A stretch of DNA of 9,320 bases from an uncultured Clostridia bacterium (GCA_937886445.1 CALGBY010000078.1:1-9320), one strand, 5' to 3'; shown: positions 1 through 7,400, counted from the first letter of the stretch. A program made the numbers and translations. The notes: generated by a model from the sequence alone, not told the origin.

Positions 1-70
1 TTGGCCTGTTTTCCCCAATTTAGGGGTTGACAAAGGTCATTACATATCAGAAACATATCTTGATAAAAAT
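1..70. other. Short noncoding left edge
   Basis: No convincing gene is visible here. The stretch lies beyond the terminator of the minus-strand hydrolase, and any gene feeding into it from the left lies outside the window. It is AT-rich near its right end, where a run of five A on the plus strand supplies the U-tract for minus-strand termination. Confidence 0.5.
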
Positions 71-111
71 CCGGAAGCGCCAGATGAGCGGCGCTTCCGG
101 ATCTGTTTTTT
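71..111. terminator. Bidirectional rho-independent terminator
   Basis: A perfect 10-bp stem (CCGGAAGCGC at 71-80 with GCGCTTCCGG at 91-100) closes a 10-nt loop. On the minus strand the stem is followed by ATTTTTATCA, and it lies 25 nt past the hydrolase stop codon, so it should end the hydrolase transcript. On the plus strand it is followed by GT and six T (106-111), so it could also stop transcription arriving from the left. This suggests that a plus-strand unit ends just outside the window. Confidence 0.9.
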
Positions 112-125
112 ATGACCGGCGGTAT

Positions 126-1718
126 TTATCTTGCAAAACGGGACATGAACAGCCAGGCCTGTTCACAGGTGTGCATACGGCACTCGTGCCCCTGCGGGCT
201 GACGGAGGCCAGCTGTACCGTCATGTTCCCATCGGTATCGCTGAAGCTGTGCAGGGTGAGGATACTGTTTCTGGAAGCATCGGGTATTTTTTCAACGGTA
301 TCGCCGTTGATCCCCCAGATGCGGTTTTCCCACTGTTCTCTGTTTTCAAAACGCGCCGTGTATGCTTTGCGGACGCGGTTTACTCCAAATACCCACGCGA
401 TGCGGTCAAGACACTTTTCCGCTTGGAACGGAAGCTCCGGTAGAGGCGTCTCTTCACCGCCGGCATAAAAGACCGGAACGGGGGTATCCGTATTCATGCG
501 GGGTGCTTTCTGACCGAACATGTTGAGGCCGACATCAAAGGTAGCATCCATCGGGGCAAGTGCGGCAAAGTATTCGGGATATTCCTGAAAGCAATCCCAG
601 GTTTTGCAGCCGCCCATTGAAAAACCGGTCGCATAGATCCTGCGCCTGTCAATAGGGTAGATGCCGCAAAGCTGATCTATCAGCTGAACAGCTTCCGATG
701 CTGTGACATCCATGTGATTTTCAACACAGATCAGCAGAAAACGGTATTTTTCTGCGATTCTCCACCAGCCGGATACATGCGAGATGTGCAGGGCGGAGTC
801 TCCGCCGCCATGGAAGGCGACTACCACCGGAATATTGGCTTCATTCAACAGCCCGTTTGCGTAATATGCAAAGTATCCAACGGGATGCTCAGCAGAACCG
901 GACCATCTGCCGGTGTTTTCCACGGTCGTTTTTACCCGGCAGATACCGTACTCCTCTGTCATGCTGTCCGGCGAGAAGACGGGCTCGTCTTCTATTACGC
1001 CGCACCAGCGTTTGAAACGGAATGTGAAGGAACGCCAGTCATTTTCGTATTCCGCTTCATCCTTTTCAAGGAGCCAGCGGCATCTTTCACGCAGTGCGCT
1101 GTTGATACTGCTGCTGTTGTTTACAGAGATCACAGCAATATCATCGCGTTCGGGCGCGGGGATCACAGAAAGACCTTCCAGGCAAACCGCAGAGGGCGTG
1201 ATCTCCCCGGGTCCCCACAGATATTGACCGTTTACTGTTGTCAGCAGGTTTTTCGCGATATAGTCGGCCGCTTCTCCCTTGCCGTAGAGACATACGCGGA
1301 AAATGGCGCCGCGGATATAGTACTGATCGGGTCCTTTTCCGAAGAAGTCCTTTTGGATCAGCACGCCGCTTTCATAAAACGGTCCGATCTTTGTGTTCGC
1401 TATCAGTTCCCTGTAAAGCGAAACATCCGCGTTCTTCCATCCTCCCTCCGCGGTAGGATATACATAAACAACACATCCGTCAAAGCTCGAAGCAAGGGAG
1501 GAAAGCCCTGTGCCCTGCGCGTGCCGGATGGCTTCCTCTTCCGTGAACAGGGCTTCGGTAAGCACTACGGGGAAGGGAGCCTTGAAGCCGTAATTGATCA
1601 CATCACCGGGAAAAGCCGTGTCGGGCTTAAACACGGTGGCAGTGAAGGTATCCCAGGTATGGCTCCAGACAGTACCTCCAGCGACTTTGCGGATATCAGG
1701 CATAACAGAAAGTCCCAT
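126..1718 (-). CDS. Alpha/beta hydrolase, PHB-depolymerase/esterase-like, two-part
   Basis: A 530-residue predicted serine hydrolase; the substrate is unknown. The C-terminal half (about 280-530) has the family hallmarks: an HGGG oxyanion-hole motif (H303-G306), the nucleophile elbow GFSMGG with Ser367, and a late GHE with His511 as the likely catalytic histidine. The usual acid position after the penultimate strand reads AGGEE, so Glu422 or Glu423 may replace the common Asp. These motifs resemble the polyhydroxybutyrate depolymerase/feruloyl esterase group, but that group hydrolyses many esters. The N-terminal half (about 1-270) has no obvious named domain. It reads like a decayed copy of the same fold, with YGKGE (145-149) where a nucleophile elbow would sit. 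No signal peptide is visible, so the protein is probably cytoplasmic. ATG at 1718 is chosen because GAGGTG lies 6 nt upstream; a GTG at 1727 would overlap that Shine-Dalgarno site. Transcribed alone. Confidence 0.8.
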   Translation of the reverse strand: MGLSVMPDIRKVAGGTVWSHTWDTFTATVFKPDTAFPGDVINYGFKAPFPVVLTEALFTEEEAIRHAQGTGLSSLASSFDGCVVYVYPTAEGGWKNADVSLYRELIANTKIGPFYESGVLIQKDFFGKGPDQYYIRGAIFRVCLYGKGEAADYIAKNLLTTVNGQYLWGPGEITPSAVCLEGLSVIPAPERDDIAVISVNNSSSINSALRERCRWLLEKDEAEYENDWRSFTFRFKRWCGVIEDEPVFSPDSMTEEYGICRVKTTVENTGRWSGSAEHPVGYFAYYANGLLNEANIPVVVAFHGGGDSALHISHVSGWWRIAEKYRFLLICVENHMDVTASEAVQLIDQLCGIYPIDRRRIYATGFSMGGCKTWDCFQEYPEYFAALAPMDATFDVGLNMFGQKAPRMNTDTPVPVFYAGGEETPLPELPFQAEKCLDRIAWVFGVNRVRKAYTARFENREQWENRIWGINGDTVEKIPDASRNSILTLHSFSDTDGNMTVQLASVSPQGHECRMHTCEQAWLFMSRFAR

Positions 1719-1750
1719 CTCATTCACCTCACAGTATGATCATTGACTCC

Positions 1751-1779
1751 ATTATAATATAGATTGCGGTGCCCGTAAA
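1751..1779 (-). promoter_or_regulatory. Sigma-A promoter of the hydrolase gene
   Basis: On the minus strand, TTTACG (1779-1774) is separated by 17 nt from a perfect TATAAT (1756-1751). Transcription would start near 1744, giving a leader of about 25 nt before the ATG at 1718. The -35 box lies inside a 7-bp inverted repeat, listed separately. Confidence 0.7.
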
Positions 1780-1789
1780 CCGTACGGGC
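1771..1789. promoter_or_regulatory. Inverted repeat over the hydrolase -35 box, possible operator
   Basis: GCCCGTA (1771-1777) and TACGGGC (1783-1789) form a perfect 7-bp inverted repeat with a 5-nt spacer. It covers the whole minus-strand -35 hexamer, which is where a repressor would block RNA polymerase. The regulator is unknown, and the site could also be accidental. It lies well upstream of the plus-strand lipoprotein promoter, so it would act mainly on the hydrolase. Confidence 0.4.
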
Positions 1790-1843
1790 GGCAATTCGCA
1801 AGAAATGAACAGTATGCGGAGTATCTTTTTCGAAATGTTTTCT

Positions 1844-1872
1844 TTGCACAGATATCGGGATTATATTATAAT
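1844..1872 (+). promoter_or_regulatory. Sigma-A promoter of the lipoprotein gene
   Basis: TTGCAC (1844-1849), a 17-nt spacer, and a perfect TATAAT (1867-1872). The expected start is near 1879, giving a leader of about 60 nt. That leader contains a 6-bp GC-rich hairpin (CCGTCC 1906-1911, GGACGG 1917-1922) just ahead of the ribosome binding site. It may affect mRNA stability or access to the site, but shows no riboswitch-like complexity. Confidence 0.6.
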
Positions 1873-1939
1873 AGCAATGTGCTTTCGGGCATATAAGGAA
1901 CAGGACCGTCCTTCGCGGACGGGGAAGGAAGGTATTTAT

Positions 1940-2395
1940 ATGAAAAAAATGAGAACATTGTGTATTTTTCTTGTGTGTGCCGCGCTGCTCTTGTGTGCCT
2001 GCGGTAAAAACGGGGAAAAAATGAGCGCGAGGGAATATGTGTCCGGCAATCCCGAAGCCATTGAGGGGCTTACTGAAATGCCTGTCGATCTGATATATGA
2101 TCTGACAGGCCTGGAAACGGAAAAATATACGGATATCCTGTTTTATGAAAGTGAAGACGGACTGGGTGCTTCCTGCCTGATCGTGCTGGTGGGAAAGGAT
2201 ACCGCTGCTGCCGATGAAGCTGAATCCTGCCTGAATAATTATCTTGAACAGCGCAAAGATGAAACGAGAAACTATCTTCCCGAAGAGTACGCGCTGCTTG
2301 AGAAAGCGGTACTGAAAAGAAAGGGTAATACCGTGCTTCTGTGCGCGGGCAAAAATTCGGAAAAAACATCCTCCGGCATAATGAACGGTATCTGA
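1940..2395 (+). CDS. Small secreted lipoprotein, DUF4358-like
   Basis: A 151-residue lipoprotein of unknown function. The N-terminus has a Lys/Arg-containing start, a hydrophobic core (about residues 7-18) and an LCAC lipobox, so Cys21 should be lipidated after signal peptidase II cleavage and the mature protein anchored on the outer face of the membrane. The mature part holds the pattern of the DUF4358 family common in Clostridia: a short strand with YTDILFYESEDG, an acidic helix (AADEAESCLNNYLEQRKDE), then YLPEEYALLEKAV and a closing strand GNTVLLCAG. ATG at 1940 is preferred over an upstream in-frame ATG at 1769. It has AAGGAAGG (1925-1932) 7 nt upstream and begins exactly at the signal peptide, and the extra upstream residues would lie before or across the promoter. 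It is monocistronic or only loosely linked to the ATPase, which starts 161 nt later with its own promoter. The DUF4358 assignment is from recall of the pattern, not a search. Confidence 0.75.
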   Translation: MKKMRTLCIFLVCAALLLCACGKNGEKMSAREYVSGNPEAIEGLTEMPVDLIYDLTGLETEKYTDILFYESEDGLGASCLIVLVGKDTAAADEAESCLNNYLEQRKDETRNYLPEEYALLEKAVLKRKGNTVLLCAGKNSEKTSSGIMNGI

Positions 2396-2412
2396 GAGAG
2401 GATGCTTATCTG

Positions 2413-2454
2413 CTGTCATGACTCAAAACAGCCTTTCACTGTTCATAATGACAG
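2413..2454 (+). other. Nested stem-loop between lipoprotein and ATPase genes
   Basis: CTGTCAT (2413-2419) pairs with ATGACAG (2448-2454), and inside it AACAG (2427-2431) pairs with CTGTT (2439-2443) around a 7-nt loop. There is no U-tract after it, so it is not a standard terminator. It may protect the 3' end of the lipoprotein mRNA. It ends 9 nt before the -35 box of the ATPase promoter. Confidence 0.35.
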
Positions 2455-2463
2455 GAGACACGC

Positions 2464-2492
2464 TTGAAAATATTCAGATAAACCCATATAAT
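2464..2492 (+). promoter_or_regulatory. Sigma-A promoter of the calcium ATPase gene
   Basis: TTGAAA (2464-2469), a 17-nt spacer, and a perfect TATAAT (2487-2492). The expected start is near 2499, leaving a 5' leader of about 58 nt that is too short for most known riboswitches. Confidence 0.7.
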
Positions 2493-2556
2493 ATCCAGCG
2501 TATGGCACATGCGGGAAGTACATGCGCGTATACAGTATTTCTGAAAGGAAAGAAAA

Positions 2557-5202
2557 ATGAAACTGAACGGACTGACGACAAAACAGGCAGAGGAAAGCAG
2601 GGCAAAATACGGCGCGAATACACTTACGCAGGTTCCGCCTACACCTCTTTGGAAAAAGCTTCTCGAAGGTTTTCGGGATCCGATGATCATCATACTGTGT
2701 GTGGCACTGGCAGTGCAGGTCATTCTTTTCTGCTTCGGAAAAGCGGAATGGTATGAGCCGGCGGGGATCCTGGTGGCGATCCTGATCGCTAACGGGGTTT
2801 CAGCTTTCAGCGAAAACAAGCAGGAAGGTAAAGCCGGCGCGCTGAAGGCTGAGGAGCAGGCCAGAGAAATGACCAAGGCGATCCGTGACGGTAAGCTGTG
2901 CGAGCTGCATGTAAGCGAAGTGGTCACGGGGGATATCATTTATCTTCAGGCCGGAGACAAGATCCCCGCGGACGGCGAGATCGCGGAGGGCGAGCTGAAG
3001 GTGGATCAGGCCGCGCTGAACGGCGAGACTGAAGAAGCCGAAAAGCATCCGAATGACACCGGTGAGCAGTACGATATCAAGGACCTGCTGAATAAGTATT
3101 ATGCCTACCGCGGTACGGTGGTGTGCGGTGGTGAGGGCTATATGGAGGTCAAGGTCGTCGGCGACAGAACGCTGTTTGGCGAGCTTGCGCTGGAGGTGCA
3201 GGAGGATACCCGAAAGACCCCCCTGCAGGTCAAGCTCGGAAAGCTTGCAAAACAGATCTCAACATTTGGCTATATTGGCGCTGCCGCGATCGTGCTGGGC
3301 ATTCTGATCAAGACCTTTGTGACAGGTGAAACGCCCGCAGATGTGAGCGGATGGCTGCGTTTGATCATTGACGCAGTCACTGTGGCCGTAACGGTGATCG
3401 TATGCGCTGTGCCGGAAGGACTGCCGATGCTGACAAACATCCTGCTCTCGTTCCAAAGCCTGCGTATGGCAAAGGATAATGTGTTGGTCAGAAAGATCAA
3501 CGGTCTTGAAACCGCGGGCAGCCTTTCGCTGCTTTTCAGTGATAAGACCGGAACGATCACTGAGGGAAGACTTTCGGTGGTCGAGATCGCTACCGGAAAT
3601 GTGTACAGGTATACAGAGCTTTCCGCGATGCCCGCGCAGCTGAAAATGGATTTCATTGCCGGTGTAGGTATGAATAACAGCGCTTCAGCTTCCGACGGGA
3701 ATGTGATCGGCGGCAACTCTACAGACCGTGCGCTGATGTCCTTTCTTGTGAACAGCAAGGTGGCGGATAAGATCGCGAGAGAAGATGTACGCAGGTTTGA
3801 CGCTTTCAATTCCACGAAAAAAACATCCTCCGCGATACTGAACAGAAACGGACGGACAGAGACCTTTATCAAGGGTGCGCCGGAGCGTATACTGGACCGC
3901 TGCGATTCCTTTATTGATGAAAACGGCAACAAAAAGCCCCTGGCAGAAAAGCCGTATCTCATAAGCTATATTGACGGGCAGGCGGGGCGCAGCATGCGTT
4001 TGCTGGCTGTGGCAAAATGTGAAGGGGAAGACGACGGTGAGCGCCCGCTTACGCTGGTAGCAGTGATCTCCATTCGCGACAATGTGCGCAAGGAAGCCGC
4101 TGACGCGATCAGGGAAGTGCAGAATGCAGGTATCCAGGTGGTAATGGTGACCGGAGACCGTAAGGAAACGGCCGTAGCCATCGCGAAGGAGGCGGGACTG
4201 CTTAAGGAGATCGACGATGTCGCGATGACCAGCGCCGAGCTTGCCGAGAAGAGCGATGAGGAACTGAAGGCGATCATTCCCCATCTGCGCGTGGTAGCCC
4301 GCGCGCTGCCTACGGACAAGAGCCGCCTTGTGCGTCTTGCGCAGGAACTGGACATGGTGGTCGGAATGACGGGAGACGGCGTGAATGATTCTCCCGCGCT
4401 GAAAAAAGCCGATGTGGGCTTTGCGATGGGAAGCGGAACGGAAGTTGCAAAGGAAGCCGGCGATATCACGATCCTGGATGATAATTTTTCATCTATCGAA
4501 AAAGCCATACTGTATGGCCGCACGATGTTCAAATCGATCAGAAAATTCCTTGTTTTCCAGCTTACGGTCAATGTGGCTGCTGTGCTCATTTGCTTCCTGG
4601 CCCCGTTCTTCGGCGAAAACACAGTGCTTACCGTGATCCAGCTTCTGCTGGTCAACCTGGCCATGGATACGCTTGCCGCGATCGCCTTCGGCAGTGAACC
4701 TGCCTTGAAGGAATATATGAAGGATAAGCCTGTTCCCAGAAAAGAAAGCATCGTTACAAAGCATATGTTCATTCAGGTAGTGATCAGCGGCATATTTATC
4801 ACCGCTCTCTGCCTTGGGATCCGCTTCATTGCTCCGTTCGCATCGCTGATCGGGGCGGATGCAGCAGGACAGGATCTTTCCGCGCTTGGAGATGATTCAC
4901 TGCTTCGTACCTATCTGAACGCAGCCGTATTTGCCTGCTTCATGATGGCGATCTCTCTGAACGGCTTTAACGCCCGTACAGACCATATGAATCCCTTTGA
5001 GCACATCGGAAGAAATGTGAATTTCCTCCTTGTTATGTTCGGACTGATCGCGCTGACCGTGGTGTTTGTGACCTTCGGTGGAGAAGTTCTGAGCGTTACC
5101 GCTCTGAGTGTCAGAACCTGGCTGATCCTGGCTGCCCTGGCCTTCATGGTCATCCCGATCAACATGGTACGAAAGGCGATCGTAAAGAGGGAGAAAGAGT
5201 GA
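2557..5202 (+). CDS. Calcium-transporting P-type ATPase, PMCA type
   Basis: An 881-residue P2-type ATPase expected to pump Ca2+ out of the cell through the plasma membrane. All core elements are visible: actuator loop NGET (155-158, Glu157 being the dephosphorylation glutamate, with Asn in place of the common Thr), phosphorylation motif DKTGT with Asp329, nucleotide-domain KGAPE (439-443), MVTGD (530-534), and the hinge TGDGVNDSPA (605-614). About ten membrane helices are arranged 2+2+6. Helix M4 has PEGLP (286-290) and M6 has NLAMD (Asn700, Asp704), the residues forming calcium site II. M5 reads QLTVNVAA: Asn672 is kept, but the glutamate needed for site I is Ala675. This pattern matches plasma-membrane pumps carrying one Ca2+ per cycle rather than SERCA. 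No calmodulin-binding tail is present, as expected for bacteria. The start is supported by AAAGGAAAG (2544-2552). Transport of another divalent ion such as Mn2+ cannot be excluded. Confidence 0.9.
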   Translation: MKLNGLTTKQAEESRAKYGANTLTQVPPTPLWKKLLEGFRDPMIIILCVALAVQVILFCFGKAEWYEPAGILVAILIANGVSAFSENKQEGKAGALKAEEQAREMTKAIRDGKLCELHVSEVVTGDIIYLQAGDKIPADGEIAEGELKVDQAALNGETEEAEKHPNDTGEQYDIKDLLNKYYAYRGTVVCGGEGYMEVKVVGDRTLFGELALEVQEDTRKTPLQVKLGKLAKQISTFGYIGAAAIVLGILIKTFVTGETPADVSGWLRLIIDAVTVAVTVIVCAVPEGLPMLTNILLSFQSLRMAKDNVLVRKINGLETAGSLSLLFSDKTGTITEGRLSVVEIATGNVYRYTELSAMPAQLKMDFIAGVGMNNSASASDGNVIGGNSTDRALMSFLVNSKVADKIAREDVRRFDAFNSTKKTSSAILNRNGRTETFIKGAPERILDRCDSFIDENGNKKPLAEKPYLISYIDGQAGRSMRLLAVAKCEGEDDGERPLTLVAVISIRDNVRKEAADAIREVQNAGIQVVMVTGDRKETAVAIAKEAGLLKEIDDVAMTSAELAEKSDEELKAIIPHLRVVARALPTDKSRLVRLAQELDMVVGMTGDGVNDSPALKKADVGFAMGSGTEVAKEAGDITILDDNFSSIEKAILYGRTMFKSIRKFLVFQLTVNVAAVLICFLAPFFGENTVLTVIQLLLVNLAMDTLAAIAFGSEPALKEYMKDKPVPRKESIVTKHMFIQVVISGIFITALCLGIRFIAPFASLIGADAAGQDLSALGDDSLLRTYLNAAVFACFMMAISLNGFNARTDHMNPFEHIGRNVNFLLVMFGLIALTVVFVTFGGEVLSVTALSVRTWLILAALAFMVIPINMVRKAIVKREKE

Positions 5203-5207
5203 CCCGG

Positions 5208-5219
5208 TCATTATAATGA
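5208..5219. repeat. 12-bp perfect palindrome after the ATPase stop codon
   Basis: TCATTATAATGA begins 6 nt past the ATPase stop codon and is self-complementary. It is AT-rich, has no spacer, and may be chance. No promoter or gene start is evident next to it. Confidence 0.3.
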
Positions 5220-5237
5220 TTTGCGAATAAGTAAAGG

Positions 5238-5275
5238 GCAGGGGACTGTACAGATGTGCGGTCCCCTGCTGCGTT
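5238..5275 (+). terminator. Likely terminator of the ATPase transcript
   Basis: GCAGGGGAC (5238-5246) pairs perfectly with GTCCCCTGC (5261-5269) around a 14-nt loop. It starts 36 nt after the ATPase stop codon. The tail TGCGTTTATT is only moderately U-rich, so termination may be incomplete, although the stem is strong. Confidence 0.6.
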
Positions 5276-5331
5276 TATTCCCCAATAGTATAGGAATGAC
5301 TTTCTGATTGCTGAAAAATATCATATTCTGC

Positions 5332-5369
5332 AAAAAAAGACCGTCTTCCGAATGAATTCGGAAGACGGT
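5332..5369 (-). terminator. Rho-independent terminator of groES-groL
   Basis: On the minus strand a perfect 13-bp stem (5369-5357 with 5352-5340) closes a 4-nt loop. It is followed by C and seven T (the complement of the A run at 5332-5338). It lies 39 nt past the groL stop codon. There is no T-run on the plus side, so it acts on the groL transcript. Confidence 0.95.
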
Positions 5370-5408
5370 GCGAAAAACACGCTGTTTATTTCGGACCGGT
5401 GCGCGGGA

Positions 5409-7037
5409 TCAATACATTCCGCCCATGCCGGGGTTGGCAGCGGGAGCGGCAGGTTCGGGCGCGGGGATATCGGTGACCAAGGACTCGGTGGTGAGTACCA
5501 TGGCGGCGATGGAGGCCGCGTTCTGCAGAGCGCTGCGGGTGACCTTGGTAGGATCGATGATTCCGCGTTCGATCATATCGACATATTCGCCCTTGAGCGC
5601 GTCGTAACCGTAACCGGTCTTGCGGCTGCGGCGGATGTTATCGATGATCACAGCGCCGTCGATGCCGGCGTTGAGAGCGATCTGACGCATGGGCTCTTCC
5701 ATCGCGCGCAGCACGATGGCGGCGCCGGTCTTCGCGTCGCCGGTGAGCTTGTTCATAGCGGCCTGCACCTTGTTCATGCAGTTGAGCAGGGCAACGCCGC
5801 CGCCGGGAACGATACCTTCTTCAACGGCGGCACGGGTGGCGGCCAGCGCGTCTTCGATCCTCATCTTGCGTTCCTTCATTTCAACTTCGGTGGCAGCACC
5901 GACCTGGATAACGGCAACGCCGCCGGCCAGCTTCGCGAGACGCTCCTGCAGCTTTTCACGGTCATAATCGCTGGTGGTTTCGGCGATCTGTGCGCGGATC
6001 TGCTGTACACGGGCAGCGATCTCTTCCTTGTCTCCGCCGCCGTTCACGATGGTGGTGTTGTCCTTATCTACCTTGATCTGGTGCGCGGTGCCCAGCATAT
6101 CGATGGTGGCGCTCTTCAGGTCGAGACCCAGTTCTTCGCTGATGACCTGTCCGCCGGTGAGGATCGCGATATCACGCAGCATTTCCTTGCGGCGATCGCC
6201 GAAGCCGGGAGCCTTAACGGCTACGCAGGTAAAGGTTCCGCGGATCTTGTTGACGACCAGCGTAGCAAGAGCTTCGCCTTCGACATCCTCGGCGATGATG
6301 AGCAGCTTTTTTCCGCTCTGAACGACCTGCTCCAGCACGGGGAGGATCTCCTGGATGTTGCTGATCTTTTTGTCGGTGATCAGGATCATCGGATCATCGA
6401 GAACGGCTTCCATCTTATCGGGGTCGGTGACCATATAGGCGGAGGCATATCCGCGGTCGAACTGCATACCTTCAACGGTGGTCAGCTCGGTCTTCATGGT
6501 CTTGCTTTCTTCAACAGTGATAACGCCGTCCTTGCCTACCTTTTCCATGGCGTCACTGATCAGGGCACCGATGGTTTCGTCGCCGGCGGAAATGGAAGCG
6601 GCCTGAGCAATGGCCTGCTTGCCGGTGATGGGGGCGGAGATGGACTTAAGGCCTTCAACAGCAGCTTCAACAGCAGCTTCGATGCCACGGCGCAGTACCA
6701 TGGGGTTTGCACCGGCAGCCAGATTCTTCAGACCCTCGCGAACGATCGCCTGAGCCAGAAGCGTGGCGGTGGTGGTGCCGTCACCGGCAACATCATTCGT
6801 CTTGGTGGCTACTTCCTTGATCAGCTGGGCGCCCATGTTTTCAAACGGGTCTTCCAGCTCGATTTCCTTGGCAATGGTCACACCGTCATTGGTGATGAGG
6901 GGAGCGCCGTACTTTTTGTCGAGAACGACATTGCGTCCCTTGGGCCCCAGAGTGATCTTAACGGTATTGGCCAGAGCGTTCAGGCCGTTTTCCAGAGAGC
7001 GGCGGGCATCCTCGCCGTACTTGATCTGCTTTGCCAT
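5409..7037 (-). CDS. groL: Chaperonin GroEL (Hsp60)
   Basis: A 542-residue cytosolic chaperonin subunit that forms the double heptameric ring and folds proteins in an ATP-dependent cycle with GroES. The N-terminus MAKQIKYGEDAR, the nucleotide-binding TLGPKGRN (29-36), Asp51 in NDGVTI, and GDGTTT (85-90, with Asp86 matching the catalytic Asp87 of the E. coli protein) are all present. So are the apical-domain segment TVEGMQFDRGY and the equatorial VPGGGVALL. Length is normal. The C-terminus is short, ending in GMGGMY, with a single GGM unit rather than the longer repeat tail of many GroELs. The start ATG at 7037 has GGGAGG (7052-7047) upstream. It is the second gene of a two-gene operon, 18 nt after groES, and is controlled through the CIRCE operator ahead of groES. 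Codon use is strongly biased, as expected for a highly expressed gene, and this leaves long open frames on the opposite strand. Confidence 0.98.
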   Translation of the reverse strand: MAKQIKYGEDARRSLENGLNALANTVKITLGPKGRNVVLDKKYGAPLITNDGVTIAKEIELEDPFENMGAQLIKEVATKTNDVAGDGTTTATLLAQAIVREGLKNLAAGANPMVLRRGIEAAVEAAVEGLKSISAPITGKQAIAQAASISAGDETIGALISDAMEKVGKDGVITVEESKTMKTELTTVEGMQFDRGYASAYMVTDPDKMEAVLDDPMILITDKKISNIQEILPVLEQVVQSGKKLLIIAEDVEGEALATLVVNKIRGTFTCVAVKAPGFGDRRKEMLRDIAILTGGQVISEELGLDLKSATIDMLGTAHQIKVDKDNTTIVNGGGDKEEIAARVQQIRAQIAETTSDYDREKLQERLAKLAGGVAVIQVGAATEVEMKERKMRIEDALAATRAAVEEGIVPGGGVALLNCMNKVQAAMNKLTGDAKTGAAIVLRAMEEPMRQIALNAGIDGAVIIDNIRRSRKTGYGYDALKGEYVDMIERGIIDPTKVTRSALQNAASIAAMVLTTESLVTDIPAPEPAAPAANPGMGGMY

Positions 7038-7055
7038 GATGAATATCCTCCCTTA

Positions 7056-7340
7056 TTATTCTACGACTGCGAGAATATCGTTCTGACGAACGATGATGTA
7101 TTCCTGATTGTCAAGTTTCACTTCGGTGCCGGCATATTTGGAGAAAATGACTTTCTGACCGACTTTCACATTCATTTTCACTTCTTTGCCGTCTACCAGA
7201 CCGCCGGGACCTACAGCAAGGACCTCGGCCATCTGAGGCTTTTCCTTGGCGGTGCCGGGAAGTACGATCCCGCTCGCGGTGATCTCTTCGGTTTCAACAT
7301 TTTTAATGACGACACGGTCGCCCAAAGGTTTGATTGTCAT
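7056..7340 (-). CDS. groS: Co-chaperonin GroES (Hsp10)
   Basis: A 94-residue subunit of the heptameric lid that closes the GroEL folding chamber. It shows the family start MTIKPLGDRVV, the mobile loop that contacts GroEL (about residues 17-34, with ITASGIVLPG), the VLAVGPG segment, VKVGQKVIFSKYAGTEV, and the usual ending. Length is typical. The ATG at 7340 is chosen over one at 7358 because AGGAGG lies 7 nt upstream and this start matches the family N-terminus. It is the first gene of the operon with groL. No hrcA, grpE or dnaK is present in the window. Confidence 0.97.
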   Translation of the reverse strand: MTIKPLGDRVVIKNVETEEITASGIVLPGTAKEKPQMAEVLAVGPGGLVDGKEVKMNVKVGQKVIFSKYAGTEVKLDNQEYIIVRQNDILAVVE

Positions 7341-7366
7341 AACGATTCCTCCTTGCATTTATGTCG

Positions 7367-7393
7367 TTAGCACTCTTAACACGAGAGTGCTAA
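7367..7393. promoter_or_regulatory. CIRCE operator (HrcA binding site)
   Basis: TTAGCACTC (7367-7375), 9 nt, then GAGTGCTAA (7385-7393): an exact match to the CIRCE consensus. In Bacillota the repressor HrcA binds this dyad and releases it on heat stress or when GroEL is occupied. Its place between the groES promoter and the groES ribosome binding site fits classical control. The hrcA gene itself must lie elsewhere. Confidence 0.98.
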
Positions 7394-7400
7394 CTGAACA

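Noticed and set aside
714..1739. A 341-codon plus-strand frame opposite the hydrolase gene.
   Set aside because: The minus strand encodes clear hydrolase motifs with a promoter, Shine-Dalgarno site and terminator; this frame has none of these.
1769..1939. An N-terminal extension of 57 residues on the lipoprotein.
   Set aside because: It would place coding DNA across the -35 and -10 boxes and put the signal peptide in mid-protein. The start at 1940 has a proper ribosome binding site.
2507..2526. Direct repeat ACATGCG (2507-2513 and 2520-2526) in the ATPase leader.
   Set aside because: A 7-mer repeated once in about 160 bp is expected by chance, and no dyad or known operator fits.
5276..5286. 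TTCCCCAAT near the ATPase terminator also occurs near position 11.
   Set aside because: The match is only 9 bases with no shared structure or flanking similarity, so it is not treated as a repeat element.
5352..7370. A 672-codon plus-strand open frame lying opposite groL and groS, longer than groL itself.
   Set aside because: It is a by-product of the strong codon bias of groL. The translation is low in complexity (rich in Gly, Asp, His, Phe, Leu), matches no family I know, and runs through the groL terminator and both chaperonin genes. No promoter or ribosome binding site precedes it.
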